DNA of 64,000 nt from CAYHVK01 sp964360255 (GCA_964360255.1 CAYHVK010000008.1:62001-126000), one strand, 5' to 3'. Positions 7,944 through 17,505 are shown, counted from the stretch's first letter. Numbers and translations: made by a program. The notes: a model not told the origin generated them from the sequence alone.

Positions 7944-8588
7944 ATGCGAATTAACTTAAAAACTGTCATTTTAACATTAATTTCTGCTTTTCTAGTCAAT
8001 TCAGTAGCCACTAGTGCGTTTGCACTACCGGATATCGAATCTGAAGCTGAGGCTGCAAAAGTCGATGAATTAGAGCTCGAGCACGAGGTTGAAACTCTTG
8101 AATCTTATGGTGAAGCGGCTGGCTCTCAACAAGAGAAGACAGAAGTGGCTCAATTGAAGCGTGAGACTCGTTCACTTGAAAATAAAATCGATTCATTACG
8201 TCGTCAGAACACAAAGGCTCGTCAAAAAGCCATTGTGTTAGCGCGCGCGTACCGCAATAAAGAAAAAACTGCGGCTAAAGTTCAAGCTAAGGCGAATTCT
8301 GCTGAGCGTGAAAACAACAAGCTTCAAGCTAAGAACGAAGGTTTAAGAAGCCGAGTTCAAGCTGCCGAAGCCAAAGTGATCCGTGAAATTGAGCGCCGTC
8401 AGGCTGCAGAAAAAGCTCTTGCACAGGCGAAAAAAGAGAATCGTCAGCTTGAGCAACGTAAAAAAGTAGCTCAGTCTCAATTGCAAAAAAATCAGAAGAA
8501 GACTCGTCAGATCCGCACTCAAGCTAAACGTTTGGCGCAGGCGAACAATGGTTTGAAGCGTGATATTACTCGCTTGTCTCGTTACTAA
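7944..8588 (+). CDS. Exported coiled-coil protein
   Basis: A 214-residue protein of unknown function. A signal peptide ends around SAFA (about residue 27). From about residue 38 to the C-terminus the sequence is rich in Glu, Lys, Gln, Arg and Ala with heptad-like spacing (for example LKRETRSLENKIDSLRRQN), so it is almost certainly a long coiled coil. Similar exported coiled-coil proteins include periplasmic spacers and Lpp- or TolC-associated proteins, but there is no lipobox. AAGAGGTCACGT supplies a ribosome-binding site. It ends in a 4-base overlap with the convergent ubiB-like gene. Confidence 0.8.
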   Translation: MRINLKTVILTLISAFLVNSVATSAFALPDIESEAEAAKVDELELEHEVETLESYGEAAGSQQEKTEVAQLKRETRSLENKIDSLRRQNTKARQKAIVLARAYRNKEKTAAKVQAKANSAERENNKLQAKNEGLRSRVQAAEAKVIREIERRQAAEKALAQAKKENRQLEQRKKVAQSQLQKNQKKTRQIRTQAKRLAQANNGLKRDITRLSRY

Positions 8589-9931
8589 TCTAGGGTCTGA
8601 GTCATTCTGGCCCAGTAGGGCCTCAGATCTAATTCAACGCCTAATCTTTTTACTAAATTAAAGACGCCTCCCAGCTTGCGATGCAAGAAAAGCAATTGCC
8701 GTGGTGGGGGTGAATAGACGAGAGCTTTGGTAAAAGCGAAATTGGCTTCACGAGTGCGTTTTTCAAAATCCGGATCAGTAAACTTGAAAGGCTGCAAGTT
8801 TGGACTAAAAGGCTCAAGGGAGACTTGAATCATTTTTTTGAAAGCTAAGCGTGTTTCAGTGGGCTCGCGCGGGTCTAATAATCCGAAGCGAACGGCCGAT
8901 TGAAAAATAACTTCGGCATCATCAGAAGCGAGATCTTTTAAAAGCTGAGCATAGCCTCTTCTAAATTCGCGACTGTATCTAATGGTGGCGCCAAAATCGA
9001 GAAGAACTAGTGTGAGGTTTTCAGGATGTGGTTCGGCCAGGCTATTCTGATCAGCTGACTGGCTCACTAAAAAGTTTCCGAAATTCGGGTCTGTTTGAAC
9101 AAGTCCTGTTTCAGCAAATTCACGGCAGTAAAGGTCTAGAACAAGTTTAGCAATTTGCGTGCGTGCGGCCGTAGAAGAATCTTTTGTCATCCAATCGCGG
9201 AGCGGAGTGCCCTCTTCAAATGTCATGGTGAGAACGCGTGCACTGGTGTAATCATCGAGTGGCGCGGGCATCTTATAGTTCTTAAGCCCTTGAATGACTG
9301 TAGCATTGTAGTCTTTCAAATTTTGCGCTTCGTGAAGATAATCAGTTTCTTTTTTAAGGACGTCTTTGATCTCGGCGAAAGTTTCTACTAAGTTGATCTG
9401 CTTGCCTGAGAACGAGAGAAAAGTTTGAGCTACAGTTTTTAAAATGGCCAGGTCTGAATCAATAGACTCAGCCACGCCTGGATACTGAATTTTAATGGCA
9501 ACTTTTTGGCCTTTAATCATCGCTGTATGAACTTGACCAATACTGGCCGAGGCCAATGGTACTTCATTAAATTGCTGAATTTCAGAAAAACGAACTTCGC
9601 CAAGTTCGGTGCGTAAAACCTGAATCAGTGGTTGTGCTTCAACCGGCTGAGCTTGCGCCTGAAGTTTCGATAGAATTTGAATGGCTTCAGGAGGTAAGAA
9701 ATCGCTGGTGTCGAGACTGAGCATTTGGCCCGCCTTCATAGCGGCTCCCTTTAAGTGGGAGAGATGATCAACCACGATTCGGGCTTGTTCTATTTTAGCC
9801 GAAACTTTTTGAGCCGGATCTGTTTGTGAGAATTTTTCACCCATTTCACGTGCGGCGAGTTTAGTCGCCATAGAGAGCAAATTCATCGAGCGTGAAAAAA
9901 GTCCTGAAGGTGCTTTTTTGAGCTTTTTCAT
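8585..9931 (-). CDS. UbiB/ABC1/ADCK-family atypical kinase-like protein
   Basis: A 448-residue member of the UbiB (ABC1, COQ8/ADCK) family. The family-defining KxGQ motif is visible as KAGQMLSLD in the N-terminal extension. It is followed by an Ala-rich nucleotide loop (PLASASIGQVHTA), the catalytic Lys region VAIKIQYPGV, and the metal-binding LVLLDFGATIRY segment corresponding to DFG. Family members are ATPases that support quinone biosynthesis or lipid handling on the inner-membrane face. No other ubiquinone genes are nearby, so a specific role is not assigned. It is transcribed after hemF, 32 bases away, with a small hairpin just upstream of its AGGA site. Confidence 0.87.
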   Translation of the reverse strand: MKKLKKAPSGLFSRSMNLLSMATKLAAREMGEKFSQTDPAQKVSAKIEQARIVVDHLSHLKGAAMKAGQMLSLDTSDFLPPEAIQILSKLQAQAQPVEAQPLIQVLRTELGEVRFSEIQQFNEVPLASASIGQVHTAMIKGQKVAIKIQYPGVAESIDSDLAILKTVAQTFLSFSGKQINLVETFAEIKDVLKKETDYLHEAQNLKDYNATVIQGLKNYKMPAPLDDYTSARVLTMTFEEGTPLRDWMTKDSSTAARTQIAKLVLDLYCREFAETGLVQTDPNFGNFLVSQSADQNSLAEPHPENLTLVLLDFGATIRYSREFRRGYAQLLKDLASDDAEVIFQSAVRFGLLDPREPTETRLAFKKMIQVSLEPFSPNLQPFKFTDPDFEKRTREANFAFTKALVYSPPPRQLLFLHRKLGGVFNLVKRLGVELDLRPYWARMTQTLD

Positions 9932-9941
9932 TTGCTATCCT

Positions 9942-9956
9942 GCCGGTTCTGCCGGC
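9942..9956 (-). other. Small GC-rich hairpin before the ubiB-like start
   Basis: GCCGG and CCGGC pair around a five-base loop in the hemF-ubiB gap. On the transcript the stem ends directly at the AGGA ribosome site, about ten bases before the ATG at 9931. It could weaken initiation or protect an mRNA end; this is inference. Confidence 0.3.
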
Positions 9957-9963
9957 TTTAATA

Positions 9964-10770
9964 TTACCAAGCCGCCAGCGGAGGCATCGAGCAAAGAATG
10001 GCTTCTGGATTGCCACCTGACTCGAAGCCGAACTTAGTTCCTCTGTCATAAAGTAAATTGAACTCTACGTAGCGAGCCCGTTCGCGCAGTTGCGTTTGGC
10101 GATCCTGCTCAGTGAAGGGTTCGTGAATTCGTTTTTTCCAAATTGGCATAATGGCTTCGAGAAAATTGTCGCCCACTGAGCGCCACATCTTCCAATCGGT
10201 CTCTGCTGAAGATGTTCTAAAATGATCAAAGAATATGCCGCCTACACCGCGCTCGCGATTGTAGTGCTTGATAGTGAAATACTCTTTTGCGGCTTGGTAG
10301 AAGCGAGGGTAGAGCTCGGCTCCAAAAGGGTCGAGAGATTTTTGCGCTATAGAGTGAAAATGCTCAGTGTCTTCGGTGCGGGCAAAGCCCATGGGAGTTA
10401 AATCAAATCCACCACCTAACCACCAGTCTTGGCCGCGTTCAATGTAGCGAATATTGAAATGTACAGTTGGAGCTTTTGGATTTCGCATGTGCGTGATTAA
10501 GCTAACACCTGTAGCAAAGAACGGAGATTCTTCAGTGCTACCCGGAAAACGAGAGCCTTCAACTCCTGACCAGTTGACGGCTGCTTTTTCAAAAGTGTCT
10601 CCGCCACGTAAAACTGACATTTCTCCGCCGCCACTACCTTTGCCATAGGGCCAAGCTGTGCGTTCAAAACGCCGGCTCGACGTCTCAAGCGTTTCAAAAC
10701 CGCTAATTATGCTATCACGGAGAGTTTTTAGATAAGAGACAATTTCAGGTCTTTGTAAAGGTGTTGTCAT
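9964..10770 (-). CDS. hemF: Oxygen-dependent coproporphyrinogen III oxidase
   Basis: HemF catalyses the O2-dependent double decarboxylation of coproporphyrinogen III to protoporphyrinogen IX in haem synthesis. The 268-residue sequence shows the family's conserved blocks: GGGEMSVLRGGDTFEKAAVN, VHFNIRYIERG, WWLGGGFDLTPMGF and GGIFFDHFRT, and it ends with the conserved FGFESGGNPEAILCSMPPLA. It is slightly shorter than the common length of about 300, mainly at the ends. Together with HemB at 57.5 kb and the oxygen-using enzymes elsewhere it supports an aerobic lifestyle. AGGAG lies twelve bases before the ATG. A ubiB-like gene follows in the same direction. Confidence 0.93.
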   Translation of the reverse strand: MTTPLQRPEIVSYLKTLRDSIISGFETLETSSRRFERTAWPYGKGSGGGEMSVLRGGDTFEKAAVNWSGVEGSRFPGSTEESPFFATGVSLITHMRNPKAPTVHFNIRYIERGQDWWLGGGFDLTPMGFARTEDTEHFHSIAQKSLDPFGAELYPRFYQAAKEYFTIKHYNRERGVGGIFFDHFRTSSAETDWKMWRSVGDNFLEAIMPIWKKRIHEPFTEQDRQTQLRERARYVEFNLLYDRGTKFGFESGGNPEAILCSMPPLAAW

Positions 10771-10876
10771 GTGAATTATATGCTCCTATTTCAAGTAGTT
10801 TTCAATTCAAACTTAAGCAGCGGATTCTGTTTAAAGATAGAAGGTCTAGTGGTAGCTTTTAGTTATAGGATATCTT

Positions 10877-11116
10877 ATGCGATTAATTGAATTGGGTTAT
10901 TCAAATTCGGCCACAGTGACGGCGATTCATGGTGACACTCTGAGCGTCGAAAGACTTGAAGAGATGGGGCTTAGCATTGGTCGTCATGTCGTCTTGGTGC
11001 GAAAAATTCCATTTGGTGGTCCTTATGTGGTTCGTGCCGGCGCGACTTTTATAGCTCTCCGTGACAGTGAAGCCTCATTTATTGAAGTTGAACCTATCAG
11101 AATGCAGGCCAAATAA
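10877..11116 (+). CDS. feoA: FeoA ferrous iron transport accessory protein
   Basis: A 79-residue SH3-like cytoplasmic protein of the FeoA family. The segment SVERLEEMGLSIGRHVVLVRK is followed by PFGGPYVVRAGATFIALRDSEASFIEV, the usual FeoA pattern of L.ELGL..G..V......GGP..V...G..IALR. FeoA assists FeoB-driven Fe2+ uptake. The stop overlaps the feoB start (TAATGA), so the pair is translationally coupled. I could not find a convincing Fur box in the 106 bases upstream, although Fur is encoded in the window. Confidence 0.9.
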   Translation: MRLIELGYSNSATVTAIHGDTLSVERLEEMGLSIGRHVVLVRKIPFGGPYVVRAGATFIALRDSEASFIEVEPIRMQAK

Positions 11117-12990
11117 TGATCGAGCGAGTGGCTTTAGTCGGCACACCTAATTCAGGCAAAACTACACTTTTCAACTGGATCACGGGTTCGCGTCAGAAGG
11201 TTGTAAATTACCCCGGCTCAACTGTTGATTATTCTCTTGGTCATTCGCTTCCGGTTTATGGCAACTCTATTGAGGCTGTCGATACTCCGGGCACCTATAG
11301 TTTGTTTCCGAAATCTTCAGATGAAGAGGTCACGGTTCGGGCGCTTTACGATCAAGATTTAAAAATCAGTGCGGTTGTTATTGTCATCGATGCTTGTCAG
11401 ATCTCTCGTCAGCTTCATTTAGTGAAGCAGCTGAAAGAAATTGGTTACCCAATTGTTGTAGCTCTCACGATGGTTGATCTTATGGTTGACGCTGGTGGAG
11501 TGGACACAGCAAAGATGAGTCAAATGCTGGGTGTTCCTGTCATACCGATCAATGGTTTACTGGGCGGCGGCGTTAAGGAATTGATTCAAGCGGTGGTCAA
11601 AATCAAGCACTCCGAGTCAGGGCAGAAAATAAAACAGCTCGAGCCTTGGTCTGAAGAAAAAAGAAAAAACATTTTCACTGAATCAGCTCAGCTTTCAAAT
11701 CTTTTAGAAACAAAAATTCCGAAAGCTGTCGATCAAACAGCACAGATTGATAAAGTTCTTTTGCACCCTTATTTCGGTCTTTTGATTTTTATCGCCACGA
11801 TGGTAGGGCTATTCTCTTCAATTTATTTCTTTGCTACTCCTTTTATGGATCTTATTGATGGCGGGTTTTCAGCTCTTATTGATTTGACGAAAGAGCATGT
11901 TAGCCATCCGCTTCTTTCAAATTTTATCAGTGACGGAATTATCGCGGGCGTAGGTGCAGTGATTATTTTTGTGCCGCAGATTTTTATTCTGTTTCTTGGC
12001 ATCTCATTTTTAGAAGATTCGGGTTATCTGGCACGGGCGGCGACTTTAATTGATCGGCCGCTATCGGCTATCGGTTTGAACGGCAAAGCCTTTGTGCCTT
12101 TACTTTCAGGCTTTGCTTGCGCTATTCCGGCAATGATGGCGACGCGAGCAATTAATTCTAAAAAGGCCAAGTGGCTGACGATGTTTATTATTCCTCTTAT
12201 GACATGTTCAGCGCGTCTTCCGGTTTATGCACTTTTACTAGGGTTTTTATTTGCAGGTAGAAGCGCTCTTCTCGCAGGAAGCGCTTTGGCGGTGCTTTAT
12301 TTAATGGGCATCCTTGTGGCAGCGATTTTGGCTGGCATTTTAAATAAATTCATCAATATAAATGAGAAATCATTTTTTATGCTTGAGTTGCCCATCTATC
12401 GTCGCCCGCAAGTGAAAACGGTGGTGCGTAATTCTTATAAGCGCACAAAATCTTATTTAGTTCGATCAGGCCCAGTAATTTTCTTTTTTGCAATCTTAGT
12501 TTGGATCGGAACGACCTTTCCGAATTATCAGGCAGAAGATTCTTACGAGAGAATTTCGACCAGTTATGCGTCGCAAATGGGGCAAATGATTGAGCCGATT
12601 TTTAAACCTATGGGCGCGGATTGGCGAGTGGGTGTGGGGTTGCTATCAGCTTTTGCAGCTCGAGAAGTTTTTGTTTCGACTTTAGCTATTATTATGCACG
12701 TTTCTGATGAGGCACTAGAGTCTGACAATGAAGAGTCTCTAAATAATTCGATTTTAACCAGTATGCGGGAGGCGAAGTGGGTAGATGGGGCGCCGCTATT
12801 TACGATTCCGTCTGTTCTAGCCCTCTTAATTTTCTTTGTGGTCGCGTTACAGTGCACAACGACAACGGCGGTGGCCTATCGTGAAATGCGCTCAAAAGGT
12901 TTTGCTCTGGTGCAATTGGCCTCAATGAACCTACTAGCCTATGTTTTGGCAGTTTTAGTCTATCAAATCGCTACTTATTCAGGTCTTTAG
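11116..12990 (+). CDS. feoB: FeoB ferrous iron transporter
   Basis: A 624-residue inner-membrane Fe2+ transporter with an N-terminal G domain. The G1 loop GTPNSGKT (residues 9-16) and G3 DTPG are intact. The G4 motif, usually NxxD, reads TMVD (Thr118), an unusual change at the guanine-recognition Asn. The membrane part has two Gate-type motifs (GFACAIPAMMATRAI and the C-terminal repeat). The protein is shorter than the E. coli form of about 770 residues, mainly in the linker and C-terminal tail, and there is no FeoC. The next gene is a haem-motif lipoprotein on the same strand, 74 bases away. Confidence 0.93.
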   Translation: MIERVALVGTPNSGKTTLFNWITGSRQKVVNYPGSTVDYSLGHSLPVYGNSIEAVDTPGTYSLFPKSSDEEVTVRALYDQDLKISAVVIVIDACQISRQLHLVKQLKEIGYPIVVALTMVDLMVDAGGVDTAKMSQMLGVPVIPINGLLGGGVKELIQAVVKIKHSESGQKIKQLEPWSEEKRKNIFTESAQLSNLLETKIPKAVDQTAQIDKVLLHPYFGLLIFIATMVGLFSSIYFFATPFMDLIDGGFSALIDLTKEHVSHPLLSNFISDGIIAGVGAVIIFVPQIFILFLGISFLEDSGYLARAATLIDRPLSAIGLNGKAFVPLLSGFACAIPAMMATRAINSKKAKWLTMFIIPLMTCSARLPVYALLLGFLFAGRSALLAGSALAVLYLMGILVAAILAGILNKFININEKSFFMLELPIYRRPQVKTVVRNSYKRTKSYLVRSGPVIFFFAILVWIGTTFPNYQAEDSYERISTSYASQMGQMIEPIFKPMGADWRVGVGLLSAFAAREVFVSTLAIIMHVSDEALESDNEESLNNSILTSMREAKWVDGAPLFTIPSVLALLIFFVVALQCTTTTAVAYREMRSKGFALVQLASMNLLAYVLAVLVYQIATYSGL

Positions 12991-13064
12991 AGATTTACAA
13001 ATTCAAAAGAAGCTCGGATGATAATGTGGTTTTGATTATCAGGCCGCTTTCATTTTGAGGTTTT

Positions 13065-14237
13065 ATGCGTAACATAATATTTAGAAGTCTAATTTTAGTT
13101 TTGCTGATGGTTGGGGTAGGTTGTGCCACAGGAGGAAAGCGATCGGGTAAAACTGATCGGGCCGAAAGAAACTGGGCTCAGGATATGCAAGGAATAGCAA
13201 AGACCGTTGAAATGCTAATGCCCTATGTTTTTTCACGGAGTGAATTTCATGCCAGTACGAACCAATCACGTATTAGTAGTTTGATCGATCAATACTCACA
13301 GAATGTGAGTTTAGTTGAAACTCACGTGGGTGAAAAAATTTTGGGTGACGACCCAATGGTTAAATATAATTTGAATCACTTAAAAGATGCCACCGTTCAA
13401 GCTCAGGAAGCTTTTAAAGAAGGGCATCTTGAATACTCACGGAATGTTTTGGCAGAGTCTGTAAAGACCTGTTTTAACTGTCATACGACAACTCAGTTGG
13501 GTCCAGAGAATGGTTTCTCAACAGCGCAATTAACAAGCAATTTTAGAATTTACCCGACTGAGAAAGCTGATTTTTACGTGGCGACTCGCCAGTATGACCG
13601 CGCTATTGATGTTTTAGAAAGTGTCTTGATGAATCCAACTCAATTTGAAGGGCAGCCACACGAACAAGTCTCTGCCATCAAAAAGTATCTCTCGCTTATG
13701 GTGAGAGTCAGAAAAGAGCCAACTCGAGCGGCGCAAACTCTTGAAACGTTCTTATCTAATGGAAAACTGCCGTTCTTCGTGGCTTCAGATGCGGAAGGCT
13801 GGTTAAGAAGTCTTCGTAAGTGGGAAAAAGAAAGAGCGACAAAGGCGACAGCATTAACGCAAGCTAAAGCTCTGCTGAAGCAAGCGGATCGTCTTCAATC
13901 AGTGGGAAGTTATCAGGCGGGTTATGTGGAGAATTTAAGAGCCACTTATCTTTTGCACGAAGCTATTAAAGTAGCAAAAACGAAGGCCTCTAAAGCTGAA
14001 ATTTATTTTCTTCTCGGTGACAGCTACGATGTAGTTTCTGATCTCGGCGTTTGGGATTTACCGCAAGTTTATTATGAAGCTTGCGTTCGGATCGAACCTC
14101 GCACGGCCAGCGCAAAGCGTTGCTATAAGAGTTATGAGCGGGCTATCGTACTCGGGTTCTCAGGTAGTGCCGGAATATTTATCCCGGCTAGTGAGAAAAA
14201 GAAACTGGCAGAATTAAAGCAAATGGCTGGTTTTTAG
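13065..14237 (+). CDS. Lipoprotein with c-type haem motif and helical repeats
   Basis: I do not recognise a named family. The N-terminus is a lipoprotein signal with lipobox GVGC (Cys20). Residues 136-140 read CFNCH, a canonical CxxCH site for covalent haem c, in a helical region (residues 60-140) like cytochrome c' or b562-type bundles. The remainder is helical and TPR-like (ADFYVATRQYDRAIDVLESV, KAEIYFLLGDSYDVV). The mature protein would sit at the outer or inner membrane facing the periplasm. Its place directly after feoAB suggests a role in periplasmic electron transfer to iron or in providing Fe2+, which is inference. It converges on the ABC permease gene, 23 bases away. Confidence 0.75.
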   Translation: MRNIIFRSLILVLLMVGVGCATGGKRSGKTDRAERNWAQDMQGIAKTVEMLMPYVFSRSEFHASTNQSRISSLIDQYSQNVSLVETHVGEKILGDDPMVKYNLNHLKDATVQAQEAFKEGHLEYSRNVLAESVKTCFNCHTTTQLGPENGFSTAQLTSNFRIYPTEKADFYVATRQYDRAIDVLESVLMNPTQFEGQPHEQVSAIKKYLSLMVRVRKEPTRAAQTLETFLSNGKLPFFVASDAEGWLRSLRKWEKERATKATALTQAKALLKQADRLQSVGSYQAGYVENLRATYLLHEAIKVAKTKASKAEIYFLLGDSYDVVSDLGVWDLPQVYYEACVRIEPRTASAKRCYKSYERAIVLGFSGSAGIFIPASEKKKLAELKQMAGF

Positions 14238-14260
14238 CCGGCTCGCCGGTGGCCGTTTGG

Positions 14261-16831
14261 TTACGACTGTAGAAGTTCACGAGGCTTGGCTTGCAGCACT
14301 CGATAGATGGCCAGCCAAGTGACGGATAAGGTGAGGATCAGTGTAATTGCAACCGTCACTAGGGGAATCCATAAGTTGAACACCGGGTCGCTTTCAAAAA
14401 TAAAGTAAGTCAGGCCCCAGGTCATAATAAAGCTCAGACTCACTCCTAGTAAGGCTGCTAATACGGCTAAAGATGAAAATTCGTAAAAGAATAGAACCAC
14501 AATTTGCCTAAAGCTGGCGCCCATAACTTTAAGAAGATTCACTTGTTTTCTCCGTTCATGGGCTTGTTGATTGGCGATTGAGAAAAGAATTACAAGGCCC
14601 ACCAAAACAGATAAAAAAGCCATTCCTTGAAGCGCTACAGACATTTGCTCGAGAATCCCTGACATTCTCTCGATCACTTGTGAAACCTCAACAATTGAAA
14701 TCGTTGGAAGCTCATTTACAATTTCACGTTCAATTTTATTTTTAATTGAGAGGTCTATATTGGGTAATCCGGCTAAATAAGATTTTGGTGCCTCTTCAAG
14801 AACGCCGGTTTGAAATTGCACAAAAAAATTAGGTTGAAAACTTGTCCAGCGGACACGGCGAAAGTTTTTCACTACGCCGTCAATCATTACGCCTTGAACA
14901 TCAAAGGTCAGGCGATCGCCAATTTTAAGTTTCAAGCGGTCCGCGAAGCGTTGCTCAAGGCTGATATAAGGGAGCTCTTGTTTCGTCGATTCAAAAGCGC
15001 CAGGGTAATCCTCGCCTTTTACAATATTTTCTGAATCAGAGAGATGATCTCGGTAAGTCAGGTTGAAGCCACGATTGCGAAAACGGTTTTCATTCTCTTC
15101 TTCGCGAGTGAAAGCCTCTTCGTTTTTATCAGCACGAGCGAAAGGCTGACCATTCACTTGGTCGAGGCGAGCCCTTATCATCGGTGAAATATAAAGCAGT
15201 TCGGCTTTGTTCCGATTAGTAATTTCTTTAAGTTTGTCGATCTGCTCATCTTGAATATCGAACAGAAAAAGACTGGGGATTTTGACTCCACTAGGTCTTT
15301 CGATCTCTTCACGGAGCGTGGTTTGAATTTGCGGAATCAAATTCATGATCATAAGGCCAATGGCGAGGGCTAAAAATACCGAAAGGCTTGAAAATTTCTG
15401 CCTAGTAATATGGCGCAGACTTAAGAGAAATAGGACATTGAGTTTGAATATTGAGCGATCAAGAATTTTAGATAAGGCTGAGAGAAGAAGTTGCCCGCAA
15501 ACTAATATAATAAAAAGCGCAGCAATAAAAGAAGCCAAGAAATAAGAACTCACTTGGTAAGAGTTCGAAAGCCAAACAGCAAGAAGCCAATAAGCCAAAA
15601 GAGCCGGTGCATAACTGATTAGAACTTTTAAATTAAAATCTTGAGCTTGAAATTCTCCGCCTTGAAGAAGGGTTTTGGGCTGAATATTGCGAACCTTAAG
15701 AATGAGAGGGTAGCAAATGAGCAGGCTGCCCAATGTGGCTGAAAAAATAACAATAAGAACAGTTTTATAAGAAAAATCGACGGTGAGTTCGAGCTTGAGT
15801 GTGGCCCGAGCTATATCTTCAAGGAGTGGAGCGCTCAACCCCGCCAAACCTAAAAGCGGCACGCTGGCTAAGAGTCCGAGTACAAATATTTGAATCAAAT
15901 AAATGGACTCAATCTGACCACTGGTGAAACCGAGACTTTTAAAAATTGCAATATCTTGAAAGCGCTGAGAGAGAAAAGTTCGATATAAAAAGGTCGTGCC
16001 GAGAGCGGTTAAAAATAAAGCGACGAGTGAGGCTAGTCCCAAATAGTCGTTCAGCTGCCCTAAGGCTCGGCCAATTTGCTGACTGGCATTATGGTGTGTG
16101 TTCACACGAATGGCGGGGTCATTAAATTTTTTAAAAAGCTCAGCGGCGATAGCTTTTAAATCAACCTCTTCTTTTATTTTAAAAAGCAGACTGTGAAATC
16201 CGGTGCTTTGGCTTTTTAAAAGCTCAGTTTTCTTAAGTTGCTCAAGGCCGACGTAAACAGGAAGTGCGAATGAGAAACCGGCACCTACGCTGCCGCCATC
16301 GCGAGAGATCGTATCGGTAATAGTAAACTCCACGCCGCCCAGTTGAACTTTGTCGCCGATTTTAAGATTTAACTGAAGCAAAGTCTCAGGGTAAACCCAA
16401 GCTTTAGGCGCGGTGATAATTTCTTTTTCTGTTTTCGATTCGATGATTTTGTTGTTAGAAAGCTCTATCTCTCCGTAAAACGGAAAGTTGCCTTCAATAG
16501 CCTTAAGTTCAACTAGCCGAGAAGTCGTGGAGCTGGCGAGCATGGTGAAAGTTTCAGCGGTTCGGCTTTGTTCAAGAATATAAGGCTTTAAAAAGTCTTG
16601 TGTGATTCTATTTTCTTCTTCGGTCATTGGGCGGCGACCGCCCACCTCAAGATCGGCGGCTAGAATAGATTTAGATTTGCTTTCTAAAGTGGCTGATAAA
16701 GAATCTTTGAAGAGATCGAGCAATATGAAGCCGCTGAGTCCAATGGCGATATTGAGAATGAAAAATAAAGCGAACTTTTTATTATTCTTTATTTCTTTAG
16801 TTGCGGTTCTTAAAAGAGCGAAGAAATTCAC
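14261..16831 (-). CDS. ybbP: FtsX-type ABC transporter permease, YbbP-like
   Basis: An 856-residue permease with two FtsX/MacB-type modules: one N-terminal membrane anchor, a periplasmic domain, then membrane helices at about residues 260-380, further helices around 400-500, a second periplasmic domain and a C-terminal three-helix set (residues 725-845). This ten-helix layout matches YbbP. With the ATPase and TesA genes upstream it forms the order tesA-ybbA-ybbP known from enterobacteria. Such transporters are thought to extract or move lipids or hydrophobic substrates; the substrate is unknown. Its start overlaps the ATPase stop by four bases. Confidence 0.85.
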   Translation of the reverse strand: MNFFALLRTATKEIKNNKKFALFFILNIAIGLSGFILLDLFKDSLSATLESKSKSILAADLEVGGRRPMTEEENRITQDFLKPYILEQSRTAETFTMLASSTTSRLVELKAIEGNFPFYGEIELSNNKIIESKTEKEIITAPKAWVYPETLLQLNLKIGDKVQLGGVEFTITDTISRDGGSVGAGFSFALPVYVGLEQLKKTELLKSQSTGFHSLLFKIKEEVDLKAIAAELFKKFNDPAIRVNTHHNASQQIGRALGQLNDYLGLASLVALFLTALGTTFLYRTFLSQRFQDIAIFKSLGFTSGQIESIYLIQIFVLGLLASVPLLGLAGLSAPLLEDIARATLKLELTVDFSYKTVLIVIFSATLGSLLICYPLILKVRNIQPKTLLQGGEFQAQDFNLKVLISYAPALLAYWLLAVWLSNSYQVSSYFLASFIAALFIILVCGQLLLSALSKILDRSIFKLNVLFLLSLRHITRQKFSSLSVFLALAIGLMIMNLIPQIQTTLREEIERPSGVKIPSLFLFDIQDEQIDKLKEITNRNKAELLYISPMIRARLDQVNGQPFARADKNEEAFTREEENENRFRNRGFNLTYRDHLSDSENIVKGEDYPGAFESTKQELPYISLEQRFADRLKLKIGDRLTFDVQGVMIDGVVKNFRRVRWTSFQPNFFVQFQTGVLEEAPKSYLAGLPNIDLSIKNKIEREIVNELPTISIVEVSQVIERMSGILEQMSVALQGMAFLSVLVGLVILFSIANQQAHERRKQVNLLKVMGASFRQIVVLFFYEFSSLAVLAALLGVSLSFIMTWGLTYFIFESDPVFNLWIPLVTVAITLILTLSVTWLAIYRVLQAKPRELLQS

Positions 16832-17505
16832 GCATTGGCCTTTTGAGTTTCAAACGTCTTAAAGTCGAAAGATTTTTGGCAGCGCTCAGCAAGTTCATGA
16901 TTGTGAGTGATCAGTACCAGGGCCATTTTATTTTTCTCGGCCAATTCAAAAATTAAATTCATAACAGAGTCACCACTTGCCTGATCAAGGCTGCCGCTAG
17001 GCTCGTCGGCAAGTAGTACTTTTGGATTTGTGACGATGGCGCGGGCAATAGCCACTCGCTGGTTCTCGCCACCGCTCATTTGATGGGGCATGTGATGCAT
17101 GCGGTGATTAAGGCCTACGTTTGTCAAAGCTTCTTCGGCTTTTGCATGAGCCTTGTGGTCTCCTATTAACTCAAGCGGGAGGGCTACATTCTCAAGGGCA
17201 GTGAGATAAGAGAATAAGTAGAACTGCTGAAATACGATTCCAAAGTTTTCGCGCCTAAAAAGAGCTAATTCTTTTTCGCTCATTTTCGCAAGCGAGCGAC
17301 TCAAAACTTTCACATCCCCACTATCGGGGCTATCAAGGCCTGCAATAAGTGAGAGAAGTGTCGACTTTCCGCTCCCAGAAGGGCCCACAACGGCTAGGGT
17401 TTCGCCTGGCTTTAAGACGAGAGAAATATTCTTTAATACCTGTATGGTTTTATCGCCTTGGATAAAACTTTTAGAAACAGCGCTCAATTCGATCAGTGGA
17501 TTCAT
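16828..17505 (-). CDS. ybbA: ABC transporter ATP-binding protein, YbbA/LolD-like
   Basis: A 225-residue nucleotide-binding subunit. The Walker A is GPSGSGKST, the Q-loop lies in FGIVFQQFYLFSYLTALENV, the signature is MSGGENQRVAIARAI, and the Walker B is VLLADEPSGSLD with the H-loop ITHNHELA. The FQQF and LTALENV pattern is that of the MacB/LolD/YbbA group, which pairs with FtsX-type permeases. It overlaps the tesA stop and the permease start by ATGA on both sides, so the three genes are coupled. Confidence 0.92.
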   Translation of the reverse strand: MNPLIELSAVSKSFIQGDKTIQVLKNISLVLKPGETLAVVGPSGSGKSTLLSLIAGLDSPDSGDVKVLSRSLAKMSEKELALFRRENFGIVFQQFYLFSYLTALENVALPLELIGDHKAHAKAEEALTNVGLNHRMHHMPHQMSGGENQRVAIARAIVTNPKVLLADEPSGSLDQASGDSVMNLIFELAEKNKMALVLITHNHELAERCQKSFDFKTFETQKANA

